Position numbers and translations under genes: made by a program
Shown here: piece after piece, positions 11,001 through 20,589 of the stretch
How the letters are laid out: the number at the start of each line of letters is the position of its first letter
Numbering within the stretch: position 1 is the stretch's first letter
Notes under the pieces: model-generated
The model's input: only the letters and a program-made list of their open reading frames with translations
Told to the model about the DNA's origin: nothing
Databases searched by the model: none
NCBI GenBank assembly: GCA_035236585.1
Contig: CP141137.1
Coordinates: forward strand, 14,152,327 to 14,216,326
Reading direction: 5' to 3'
Source of the DNA: Warburgia ugandensis
Taxonomy: Eukaryota > Streptophyta > Magnoliopsida > Canellales > Canellaceae
Length of the DNA stretch: 64,000 bases

Positions 11001-14000
11001 AGAAAGTGAACTGTAGATATACTTCCATAAAGTACATCCTACAAGATAAAAGAATCAACTGAACATCATCATCATCATCAAGACCTTATCAATGTAGTTA
11101 AAGGTGCGCCTAGGCACGAGGCATAAGGCAAGTGCCTGGGAGGGATCATGTCACAATGAAATCTTCGCGCGGACACCTAGGCGCCTGCCTATGTGCGCCT
11201 GGAGCCTCCTTTCAGGCATGCCCCCAACTCCAGGCCCAGTTGACTTTGCCGGTAAGTTATAAACTTCATTATTTTTTTTCGTTTTTCCTCTTCCAACCCT
11301 ATTTTTGCTATTCCAAAGGGCTGAGAAGGTGAAAACGATCATTCCACTTCAATCTTTCATAGATCTAAGCACAAAAAGGTATGGATTCACGAATCTTACC
11401 ATTTTGTTATAGTTTCTGTTAAAAAACATAAAAACCGGTACCGAATTTTCAATTTTTTTTGTTTTTTGTTTACTTTTTTCCATAAATCTTGATGGTTCTT
11501 ATTCTATATGTATAAACAAACATTCCATTTTTCAAAAATACCAGTTACGGAAATATAAAAATGTTTTCATTTTTTTGTATTTCTTCATTGAAATGTATTT
11601 CTATCCACATATATAGCTTCCCCATGTTTGTGTCTTCATGTGTCACAATTTTTTCATCATTTTTTTTTTGTATTTTAAGGTTTTTTTTTTTTTTTTTTGA
11701 AAATAACAGTTACAGAAACTGGGATTTTTTTTTTTTATTAGTTAAAACATATTCCTATCCACATATATAGCTTTCCCATGATTGTGTCTTCATGTGTCAT
11801 GTATTTTTCATGCTTTTTTTGTATTTTAGTGTTATTTTTTCAAAATTTCCAAAAATAACAGTTACAGAAATTAGAAAAAATTTGATTTTTATATTTATTA
11901 GTTAAAATGTATTTTTGTCCACATATATAGCTTTCCCATGCTTGTATCTTCATGTGTGATGTTTTTCATTCTTATTTTTGTATTTTAGGGTTATTTTAGC
12001 TATTTTTTTAATTATTAAATACATAATTTTGTGCCTCGTGATTTAGGCAAGCGCCTAGGCGCCTCAAGCTCCAGGCGCACCCCTTTGCGCCTCGGTGCAC
12101 CTCACGCTTCTAACTACATAGGACCTTATCCCAATTAGGGGTCAGCCACATGAATCTTACTCCTCCATTCCTCTCTATTAAGTACCATGGCTTCATTTAG
12201 TCCCAAAGTTTTTAAATCTTTCCTCACCACTTCTATCCACGTTCTTTTGGGCCTTCCCCTTGGCCTTTTAGAACCTTCTACTTGTATTGCCTCACTCCTT
12301 CTAACCAATGTCGTTGTTGGTCTCCTTTGAACATGTCTAAACCATCTAAGTCTAATCTCCCTCATCTTGTTACCTATTGGTGCTACCCCTAAATTTCCTC
12401 TAATATTTTCATTTCTAATTCTATCCTTTCTTGTCTTACCATTCATCTATCTCAACATCCTCATTTCTACAACACGCATCCTATGAGCATGATGTTCCTT
12501 AACTGCCTAACACTCTGATCCATAAAGCATGGCCGGCCTTATGGCCATCCTATAGAATTTTTCTTTTAGTTTGAGTGGCACCCGCTGATCATACAAAACT
12601 CCAGATACACATCTCCATTTGTTCCAACCCGCTTAGAAAAGAACCAACTGAACATAGGACCATGAAATGTAGTCTTAAACTGAGTTACACATTAATGGAA
12701 CATGGATCAAGGACCTCTTTTAACAATTGAAGCATAACTAGACCAACAAAGCTCAACAAAAGAGGAGAGAAATCAAAATCACAGAAGGGAGAAAAATTAA
12801 AGTGTTGTAGCAAGACTTAGAAGATTTTACTTGAATCTTGATTTATCTCAAATTTAACAAAATCACCAAAAGTTAGAGGAGGGAAATCCAAATTATAGAA
12901 GATAGGAAAGGGAAAGTGTTGTAGCAAGGCTTCGAAGAGTTTACTCAATCTATCTCAAATCTTCACAATAATAATCAGATCCAAAGTTTCAGGAAGGGAA
13001 GGCCTCCAAAATTGAAGGCAACAGTTCAAACAATCAGAAAATGAACTCTATGGTCTTCAAATTTTGAAACTCAATATGCTTATTTAGAAGGCCACAACAG
13101 AAGAATTAAAGTTCACCAATATAATGATAGATTTAACAAGCCTGTCAGAACCTAAAATGAGAAGGCAACACTAGATCTTGGGATCAGTGGTGGCAGTGGG
13201 CTGGAAAACCAGGTTAAGGCTGAATCGAGGTAGTGGTGGCAAATGAGGTGCTAAATAAGAAGTGATGGATGGCCTTGAATCTCCTATTTCTATATATGAA
13301 ATGGTTTCAAGTGTTCAAGACCTTGACTAAGCGACTTCTGTTCAGGCCAATAAGTTGGTTTTTCTCATTGTCTATACACTAGATGCTGCAAAAAGTGCAC
13401 CTGAGAGTTGCAAAGTAAGATGCCAGTGCCTGCATTGCCAGGGTTGCCCTTGGCAGCACCATCAAAGATTAGTCAAAGCATAAAATGATTGCATGGTGAC
13501 CTGTGTACATATAAGATGCAAGATATTGTTCTCACGAGATGGATTGATTCCATGGCATGACAGTGAAAGGTCTATTCTTATTTGTAAATTATTTTTTTTC
13601 TGTTTTAGATTTGATTAGTTGCTCTGACTATTAACTCCATATCTAATTTCAACCATCTTAATTTCCATTTAGTTTTCTCAGTCACACAGCAGTCGCCTCC
13701 TTCAAGTACTTCTACTCAGACATGTTCAATTTACTGAATCCGCATTTTACAGAAAATAGGACACTCTCAGTTCGATCAATAGGATACGTGTTAGACTTGA
13801 CAGATCTCTATGATTAGCTTACTGCTTCGAGTTCTCTTTATGACTGAATTTAGTTTAATAATTGATCACTTGAATTGGTGCCTCCAGTCCCCATGTTTAG
13901 CATGTATTGTTTATATTTCAACGTTATTACGCATTTCATTGTAGCATGTTTGTCGTAATTTGAAGGGGAACCTTGGCGCAACGGTAAAAGTTGTCGTCAT

Positions 14001-15754
14001 GTGAAATTGAGGTCACGGGTTCAAGGCGTGGAATCAGCCTCTTGCAAACATGTAAGGTAAGGCTGCCTACTTTAAGCCATTGTGGCTCACCCCTTCCCCA
14101 TACCCCACATAGGCGGGAGCTTCGTGCACCGGGGCTGCACCTTTATGTTTGTCGTAATTTATTAGACATACAACAGGTTATCTATGCTGTAGAACAAATA
14201 CCATTGAATAAATATGAAACTTGTGTTATAAGGTTCTAATGAGAAGGGGAGCCTTGGCGCAATGGTAGAGTTGTCATCGTGTGACCTTGAGGTCATGGGT
14301 TCAAGGCGTGAAAACAGCCTCTTGCAAAATGCAAGGTAAGGCTGCATGCTATTGACCCTTGTGGTCCACCCCTTCGCCAGGCCCCACATACACAGGAGCT
14401 TTGTGCACTGGGGCTGCCCTTTATAAGGTTCTAATGAATTAATTGTGTGCCCAAGTATGGCTGACTTGATTTCCTTGGGTGTTTCTGGAGTTGATGTCAT
14501 GCATATGCTGCTGGAGGTTATGTCATATAATTTGGATTATCTATGTGATAACCATTTAAAAAATTACCCTGCTATCACCCTCATTTTCCCAAATCTCTAA
14601 TTTAAGCATTCACAGTGCACAGTTTAGCTAGTTATTTTAGATACCTGTTCTCGATTAAATGGTGTGTTATTGAACAAAAAGGACTTATCTCAATTTTCAA
14701 AGCACTTTTCTCCAAGAAAAGCTCATTCCAGGCCAGCAGGCTATCGAATGGATGATTCTATTTAATATGTTCCTTCTATAAGGAGCAAAAACAGTTGCTT
14801 CATTTCCTAGTGAAAATTCTGTGACCTGGTCACTTGTGGTCTACATTCTGTACCTAATTACCCATATTTGTAAATTTGCAGAAAGGTTCAGTTGTTTTTC
14901 CAAGATAGGCCTTAAAGTTCATACAAATTGCCTCTTAAACATCTAAACAGAATGCAGTGCACATAGAGGGGCTACCCATGTATTCATCTTTTCAAAATTT
15001 CCTCTCAAATAGATGTTACTGATCCAACTGATATATATCACTTAATATTAGAGCCAATGTTTAATAATTCACTGCACTACACAGAATATCAACAGGTCAG
15101 CTTGATTCAGCAGCACTGCTAATATTAAGACCAAGCCCTAAACTTTTAGAAATTCTTTAATGAAAGCTAAGCTGTGAGTTATTAATAGAAATTTGGAAGC
15201 TTTTATTAACTAAGATGAATCAAACAAGAAATTCAAAAGATTCTCATTCCATCCAAACTGTCCACTTAACTAAATCAACTGGTTAGGATACTGAAAACAA
15301 ATATGAATGATTGGACTTCGAATCTGGGGTGAAGCAGTGAACCAGGTAGACTGACAAAATTTGAGTTTGAGTTGTTTATTATGTTACTTTGACTCACTTT
15401 TTTATTTATTCATGTTATTTGGTAACTCCTTTGTAAATTGGAACAGATTAATTTTAGTTTTTGAAATTTCTTCCAGCTCATATGCACAGCCTTAAAATTT
15501 TCAGTTCCATATTTACTACTCATTAAATCCTAGATCACCAATTCCCAGCTTGCAACAGATACGTTCATTAAAAAAAGGTACAAAAACACGAGCACAACAA
15601 ATCAGAACCAAAGAAAAATACAACTGCCTATAAGATAATTGCAATTTAGCTGCATAATTCTGCAAACCTGTCGCTGCTGGACATCTTGCGGTGGAGGCCA
15701 GAACAAGGACGAGAATTGCAGACCATCGATCCACCTTTCACAAGAAGTCGTCAT
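7796..15754 (-). CDS. GI: GIGANTEA, 5' part of gene (five coding exons; 3' part outside window)
   Basis: GI is a large plant-specific nuclear and cytosolic protein that links the circadian clock to flowering and, with the F-box protein FKF1/ZTL family, controls CO and TOC1 turnover. Five minus-strand exons join with GT-AG borders and matching phases (0, 0, 1, 0, then 2 at the last donor) into about 210 codons without a stop. Diagnostic GI stretches are seen: [19 protein letters not shown] near the N-terminus, [49 protein letters not shown] and [20 protein letters not shown]. Known GI proteins are about 1150-1180 residues, so this is roughly the first 18 per cent. The ATG at 15754 is chosen because it directly precedes the conserved ERWIDG segment. 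The next exon was not found in 1-7795, so intron 5 runs off the left edge. No disabling mutation is seen. Confidence 0.95.
8230..8372 (-). CDS. GI: GI coding exon 4
   Basis: A 143-base exon completing the split alanine codon and encoding [16 protein letters not shown] and onward to [13 protein letters not shown]. It ends in phase 0 at donor GTATGG. The HHPEHGHAV block is almost invariant in plant GI proteins. Confidence 0.94.
8474..8528 (-). CDS. GI: GI coding exon 3
   Basis: Fifty-five bases encoding [18 protein letters not shown] plus one base of the next codon (phase 1). The acceptor AG follows a TTG-rich pyrimidine run, and the donor is GTATCT. It matches the conserved NRxPSxxNRLxDxVL region of GI. 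Confidence 0.92.
8742..8813 (-). CDS. GI: GI coding exon 2
   Basis: Twenty-four codons encoding [18 protein letters not shown] and what follows. The acceptor AG is at 8815-8814 and the donor GT at 8741-8740. An alternative upstream CAG acceptor would bring in a TGA at once, so the chosen acceptor is the only in-frame one. Confidence 0.93.
9400..9965. mobile_element. Foldback (long inverted repeat) MITE split by a SINE
   Basis: With the SINE removed, the left arm (about 9400-9505 plus 9715-9780) pairs with the right arm (about 9960-9790). Strong blocks are AAAAGTGT, CCACCTCTTG-like and the long run TTGATTTTTTGAGTGATCCA, present inverted at about 9896-9915. The centre lies near 9785, around TCTATATTTT. 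Ends are imperfect, so the family is not assigned. Confidence 0.75.
9519..9701 (-). mobile_element. Au SINE copy 3
   Basis: Minus-strand Au SINE flanked by a perfect 13-bp direct repeat CCTCAACATGGGT (9506-9518 and 9702-9714). It interrupts one arm of the foldback element, so it inserted later. Confidence 0.95.
9966..11047. other. GI intron 1, no gene seen
   Basis: No recognisable exon or transposon domain on either strand. Short open frames at 10034-10387 show no family resemblance. Confidence 0.5.
11067..12636 (-). mobile_element. 5'-truncated RTE LINE carrying a nested MITE
   Basis: About 540 bases of RTE LINE 3' end remain. The C-terminal frame (12446-12135) is open and reads, in part, [12 protein letters not shown] and [20 protein letters not shown]. 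It ends in a short (ATC)n/(TGA)n tail at 11067-11081. A 19-bp direct repeat with one mismatch (AAAAGAAYCAACTGAACAT; 11048-11066 and 12637-12655) brackets it. The element lies in GI intron 1, same strand as GI. Confidence 0.92.
11091..12121. mobile_element. MITE-like element with CG-rich inverted ends, 9-bp TSD
   Basis: Perfect 9-bp direct repeat GACCTTATC (11082-11090 and 12122-12130) flanks 1031 bases that split the 3' tail of the LINE. The ends are inverted: TGTAGTTA...GGTGCGCCTAGGC on the left against GCGCCTCGGTGCACCT...TAACTACA on the right. CG-rich subterminal GCGCCTAGGCGCC runs contrast with an AT-rich T-run middle containing three diverged repeats of a CCACATATATAGCTT(T)CCCATG block. 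A 9-bp TSD suggests a Mutator-type non-autonomous element. Confidence 0.85.
12656..13945. other. GI intron 1, no gene seen
   Basis: Contains a diverged local duplication near 12770-12970 (a block with GAGAGAAATC..., AGTGTTGTAGCAAG(A/G)CTT, TTTACT repeated about 120 bases apart). No coding family recognised. Confidence 0.5.
13962..14144 (+). mobile_element. Au SINE copy 4
   Basis: Plus-strand Au SINE with A-box CTTGGCGCAACGG and B-box GGGTTCAAGGC, flanked by a perfect 16-bp repeat ATGTTTGTCGTAATTT (13946-13961 and 14145-14160). Confidence 0.96.
14243..14422 (+). mobile_element. Au SINE copy 5
   Basis: Plus-strand Au SINE flanked by a perfect 15-bp repeat ATAAGGTTCTAATGA (14228-14242 and 14423-14437). 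It lies only about 100 bases after copy 4 in the same orientation, with its own target duplication, so it is an independent insertion. Confidence 0.96.
14438..15667. other. GI intron 1 proximal to exon 1, no gene
   Basis: AT-rich intron sequence. No transposon end or exon was recognised. Confidence 0.55.
15668..15754 (-). CDS. GI: GI coding exon 1
   Basis: Twenty-nine codons from the ATG to CAG, ending at a GT donor (15667-15666). It encodes the conserved N-terminal [19 protein letters not shown] block. The phase-0 junction joins to the exon at 8813, giving the same residue spacing as in known GI proteins between the PPP motif and AYVEYF. Confidence 0.93.
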
Positions 15755-16332
15755 CAAGAATCGTCTAACCTCCCTACGGCAATAACAACAACTGAAGTAT
15801 CATAAAAATGAACCACTCGAGCGTTGAAAATGAGCCACTTCAGCTTTCCTAGTCACATTTACAGCCTTAATTCTCACAATTCGAAGAACCACTACCCTCC
15901 AAAAATTAACGAAATAGTTATTCCAATTTCAGGCACCACTATCTTCCAAAAAAACAAGATAAGTAATCTGAATCAAAATGCCTTGCAATTCCAACTCCGT
16001 GCCTGTTCCAAACCCCTCAAGTCCGAGAATTTCCGCAATCCAATATCTACATTCCTCTACTGCCAAAGAACATATCCAAACTGCCACCAAATGAACTCTA
16101 ATTCAGTCAAAAACTCTAATAAAAAGATCTCCATACATGGGTATTTACCAGACGGGATTCCTGCAGAAAAGGACAAAAATATCATTCACAAAGAAAACCA
16201 CTGCCTTGTATTATTTTCTGTTTAAAAAAAAAAAATCTCTGAGGGAGAAAAGAAGCAGCAGTTCCTCCGTATAATCATCCTTCTCAACAAAATTCAAAAC
16301 AACGTCAATCCAAGAAGTAAGTTTCAGCAGAA

Positions 16333-16620
16333 ACCAGAAAACAAAAGAAAAATATAGAAACAGATGGGAAAATGGGGGGGGGAGGGGTCGGGGGCGGGGT
16401 GGAAAGAGTACAAAAACAAGAGAAAAATCGAAATACCAGGATAACTAAAACTAATGAAAAATACAGAAACAAAGGGGAAAATTAAAATAAAATGAGTGCA
16501 AAAACAAGAGAAAATTTGGAATACCAGGATAATGAAAACTAAAGAAAAAAATACAGAAAGAGAGTGGGAAAATTTTTTAATAGAGTACACGAACAAGAGA
16601 AAACTCAAAGTACCAGGATA
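16333..16620. repeat. Three-unit ~89-bp tandem repeat in the GI leader intron
   Basis: Three imperfect, A-rich units each carry an ACCAG-(A)ACAAAAGAAAAATA-like run, a GTACAAAAACAAGAGAAAA-like run and a TACCAGGATAA end. The TACCAGG motif recurs at about 16434, 16522 and 16611, giving an 88-89 base period. The first unit is expanded by a G-run tract. On the minus strand TACCAGG reads CCTGGTA, a potential splice donor, so the predicted leader donor exists three times. Confidence 0.75.
16374..16399 (+). other. G-quadruplex-forming tract
   Basis: Four G runs of 9, 4, 5 and 4 bases are separated by loops of one or two bases on the + strand. This meets the G-quadruplex pattern. Relative to GI it is on the template strand, within the putative leader intron. 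Confidence 0.7.
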
Positions 16621-16831
16621 ATTTTACAGCAGATACAGCTAGGGTTTTGAGGAGTTCCACTGGAGCTTGGAAACCACCAGCTCTGGTTCTTATGCCGCTT
16701 GGGGACAGGAAAATGTGAATTTTGGGAAGAGTTTTTGGGAGAAGTTTATTTGGTGTTTTATGAGAAGAGAGATAAAGATCCTGGAAGAGACACCATGTGC
16801 TCAGGACAATGGGTTAGATGGGATTACTGCA

Positions 16832-16860
16832 TACGTGGCAATGATATTTTCATGGGCCCA
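16832..16860 (-). promoter_or_regulatory. Clustered clock/ABA/TCP-like motifs upstream of GI
   Basis: Reading the minus strand, TGGGCCCA (16860-16853, site II/TCP-like), AAAATATCA (16850-16842, one base off the evening element AAAATATCT) and GCCACGTA (ACGT at 16836-16833) fall within 29 bases. Evening elements near ACGT cores are known in clock- and cold-regulated plant promoters, including GI. The cluster is about 1.1 kb upstream of the ATG and about 200 bases upstream of the putative leader exon. Confidence 0.4.
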
Positions 16861-17002
16861 TGAAGCCGTGTTGAGTCATCTTCCCATCAATGAGTATGGG
16901 TCATGCATAACCCATGTAACATACGTCGGAACAACGGGATGCGGACAAAATAGGAATCAACGTATCAAACAACGGCACCCAGGCATGGCTTTCACAAAAT
17001 GA

Positions 17003-18256
17003 CAAGAATGTCCTTGTGCCTGCGACTACAGCCTAACCATCACCCACACAGATAAATTGCCAATTAAAATATTCAACATCTAGCTACTTGAGATGAGATG
17101 AGATGAGATCTGGGTTGAGATTACCTCAGTTGAATTGAGATAACATCACATCTATCTCAAGTGCAACTAAGCATGAGATAAGGAGACATTAACTCATCAT
17201 AACCCGGCTTAAGCACGACTAAGGGTGATGTGGCTTAAGTCATATCAAATTAGCTTACTCCATCTCAAGCACCATTAACACTTCATAACAAAGTTTCCAA
17301 ATAATTATTCTTTATATCCACAAAAATCTCTATGATTTTTTATAACATATTTTGTAAATATTGAGACAATTTACCAAATTAAATATAAATTAATAAATAT
17401 AAACATAGGTATCTTATTGAGATTTTTTTTCTAATGTTGAATACATAAATTTATCAGCACCTTAAACCATTGACTTAGTAGGTAACAAAGGAACAGGTCC
17501 TTCCTGCAATATGCCATAAGGCATTTGGAGGATAATTATTGAGTTGTAGGAAAATGTGAAGTATTTCAATGAATTGAGATTGATAAAAATAAAAGGTCAC
17601 ATTCACACATTGATTGTTTTCTTCCTTTTTCTTCAAGAGTCTTGGTATTTTCAAATGGGAGGATAGCATCTAATTTTTAGATGTTTTCTTATCTAGAATT
17701 TGAACATACTTTCTAGAAGATCTAACTATTTTATCTTGTCCGAGCTCCTTTAGATTACCTACATAACAAAAATCATTCCAATTGGACAGATTTATGTTGT
17801 ATTTCCTTGTGATTTAAATCTTGAACATTTACAAAATAAAGTGGCTAGAATCATCCATTGGTGTATTTTTGGTAAAGAGGCTAAAAATGAGAGGTTGAAC
17901 AAGATGGATGCATCAAATCTAAGAAAAAATGTAAATAAGCCAGTGTCTGGAAAGAAGATGCTAGCTTTGGCATTTGATGCCACAACTCTTTTTTTAATAG
18001 TAAAATTTGAAACATGAGTGATTTTCTTTTTTTCTAACCTTTTTTATTTTTAATTTTCTTTACCATTTTTTAGAATTTTTTCTCATGTTTCCTATAACTC
18101 GACTCTTTTCTCGTGTTTTATATGTTTCAAGCCTCATGGTATGACCCATAAAGGTCTTTCTTTTTTGGTTATTTTTATGAAAAAACTAGCACTGCAATTA
18201 TCAATTCATATAATAGAATTATACGTTAAAGCTTATAATGATTCTCAAAATATTTA
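17003..18256. other. Distal GI upstream region, no gene
   Basis: Contains a short GAGAT pentamer run (about 17092-17110) and AT-rich sequence. No coding family was recognised. Confidence 0.5.
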
Positions 18257-18265
18257 TCACTCTTT

Positions 18266-18654
18266 GGGAGCTGATATTCTCACACCCTCTTTTCATGTTT
18301 TATAGTAAAAGTAATGTGTGATCTACTTGTTTGAGTAATCAAACCATTCATCTTAACCATCTTACTATAGAAAGTCCTTGTCTCAAAAATCACATATTTT
18401 AAACAATCTTAACGTTATTTTTTTTATAGCTATTTTTAATATCATTAGTTTTTCTACTGTTGATTTAGAACTAATAAAAGCAATAGTAAAATCATCTAAT
18501 GCATGTAAATTTTATGTCAGACCTCATCTACTCAAAACAACTAAGATGAATGGTTAAGATTATCATGAAAGTAGAGCTCTAAGATAAAAGTATGATAACA
18601 CTCCAAAAGAGGTTACAGCATTAGTACTAAAGGAATGTGAGAATATTAGCTTTC
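18266..18654. mobile_element. MITE, family X copy 1
   Basis: 389 bases with inverted ends: GGGAGCTGATATTCTCACA on the left, and the right end reading GAAAGCTAATATTCTCACA on the other strand. It is flanked by a near-perfect 9-bp repeat (TCACTCTTT 18257-18265, TTACTCTTT 18655-18663). A related copy lies at about 58995-59378. No coding capacity. Confidence 0.8.
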
Positions 18655-18663
18655 TTACTCTTT

Positions 18664-20461
18664 CCTTTTTTCTTTGAATATTAAAGACACAAACCCACAC
18701 CCCAAGCACCTAAAACTAGTGACCTACCATGAGAGGACCTTCTTGCACCACTTCACTAGAAGGACTTTGCTCTAAAACAATTATTACTAACTTAAACCTA
18801 TTGGAAAAAATTAAGCAATATCATATTCAAAAATATTGGAGTGCAAAAAGTGATGCCCTAATTTTATTTTACCTATGCTTGTAGATGCTTTTGTACCTGA
18901 CATAAGCCACATGGCAAGAGAAGGCTTGGACATTTAAAATTCAAAAGAAAAGGTGAGACAATTTTTAAAATTGGCTAAAATATCCTAGCTAAGAAATATA
19001 AAAAGTGCAAACATGGCAAGGTGAGTTTGACCATTCAAGGGAATAGGGAAGTCAAACACAATATCATTTTTTCTCTAATTTGTAACTTAACGTTTGATCA
19101 AACTTTACAGAAGTAATATATTTTGTGAAATAATAACACATAAGTATCTTAGAATAAATTCTTGTATAGATGACCAAAAATATCTTATAAAATAAATTTT
19201 CATGTATGGAGCATATTTGTTCTATGCACATAATTTAAAGAGATCATAGTATGTAAATGTTTACTGTATAAATATGGTAGCTTATATTAACAAGCAAGAT
19301 AAGCTAGTGTCACTTTCAAATCAAGCTTAGCAACAACACTAAGAAAATACCATGACTTTTCTATGTTACACTCACAATGCCTTAACATAATCAATTTAGA
19401 ATTTATATCTTATGAATGCTGATTTACATAACCAATAATAAACAAATGTAATAGTTTTTTAGAAAGTTAGTGACCAAATGCAATATTCAAAGATAATTTT
19501 TATTTTAATGTTTCTCAAATTTTATGATAGGCATCACATTAAGTTATAAGCTTCTTAATTTTCTTAATTTTAATGAACACCAAGGATGATGCTCATTTAA
19601 GGGAAAAAGATAAGGAGAAACAAGAGGATGTTAGGGGAGAATAAAGTAAAGGAAACAACCCAAAAACTTTTATGATCATAGTTACTAACTTTGGTAACCA
19701 TTAATAATCTCATGCTTTATTCAGAGCTAGATTTTGTTTCAACATTTTTGTGTTAGAGTAAATTTTAAGAAACTTCATCTCCTTCATCTTAATAAATACC
19801 AAGAAGGAGAGCCTCTTTGAGAGGAAAAGATAGGCAACAATGAGAGGATGGAGAGGGGAATCAAGGAAAAGACAAAAGCTAAAGGTGAGGGATCTCCATA
19901 GGTATCCTTTTATTCGTATATTTTTTAGATGTGAATGTCTAAAATATGACGTAATGAGCAGTTTCAATGAGAACAATTACTTTTGAGAAAATAAGAGTTC
20001 GTTAATATATAATTTATATATGAGATATTATCATGCTAAATTATAGGTATAAGGTCTTTGAAAGACAAAGACAACATCCACCATTCAAGAATATGTAGTG
20101 GCCAAACAACCTTCTAACCCAATAGTTGGTAAAAAAGAGGAATCATCCCATGTTAATAGAAGGTTGCACGTTCGAGATTGGCAACCTCCATCCAATTAAG
20201 GGATGTGGAATAGGTCTAAGAGAGTATGAATGGGTTTACTTCAATTTTCCATTTTGTGTTGAAAATATAAATAAATAAAATCAAGACACACTCATAGTTC
20301 TTTCCGCACTTTATCCATCTCATGTTATCTCATCATTTACTAAGACTAGCTTTTACACATGCGCCTTGAAAATTCTAATAGGTAACAAGGGAAGAGAAAG
20401 ATGTTTGCACAAATCTTCAAACCCAACTTTATTACTTACTGCACTAGTAAAAAGGAAAAGG

Positions 20462-20464
<3 letters not shown>
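18664..20464. other. Intergenic, includes a diverged direct duplication
   Basis: No gene seen. Blocks near 19556-19655 and 19785-19875 repeat in order (CTT-A-TTTTAAT-A-ACACCAAG, then GGAAAAGATA, AGAGGATG, AGGGGA), suggesting an old direct duplication of about 100 bases. Confidence 0.5.

Positions 20465-20535
<71 letters not shown>
20465..20535. repeat. (GA)n microsatellite
   Basis: Uninterrupted GA dinucleotide run of 71 bases. Long Arg-Glu or Leu-Ser frames across it are shadows. Confidence 0.98.
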
Positions 20536-20537
<2 letters not shown>

Positions 20538-20589
20538 CTAAAAGAGGGAAAGATGAAGAGAATACACTAGAAAGGTTTTTTAGAGACAA

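Larger units (their letters stand above)
15755..16760 (-). promoter_or_regulatory. Probable GI 5' leader with intron, and core promoter
   Basis: GI genes usually have a spliced 5' untranslated leader. Here a plausible acceptor (TACTTCAG ending at 15792) lies 37 bases before the ATG, and a plausible donor (CCTG followed by GTACTT, at 16613) lies about 820 bases upstream. The inferred upstream leader exon contains a telo-box-like AAACCCTA (16640-16647, minus orientation), common in plant 5' leaders. A CATAAAA TATA-like motif sits near 16755. All of this is inference from motifs; no transcript is available. Confidence 0.45.

Noticed and set aside
15824-16225. 133-codon + strand open frame beside GI exon 1
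   Set aside because: No family features; it lies in the predicted GI leader intron, and its composition is that of AT-rich non-coding DNA.
16667-17002. 111-codon + strand open frame
   Set aside because: Antisense to the predicted GI leader and promoter, with no recognisable domain.
19177-19185. Exact evening element AAAATATCT
   Set aside because: 3.4 kb from the GI start in AT-rich DNA where a chance match is likely; not listed as regulatory.
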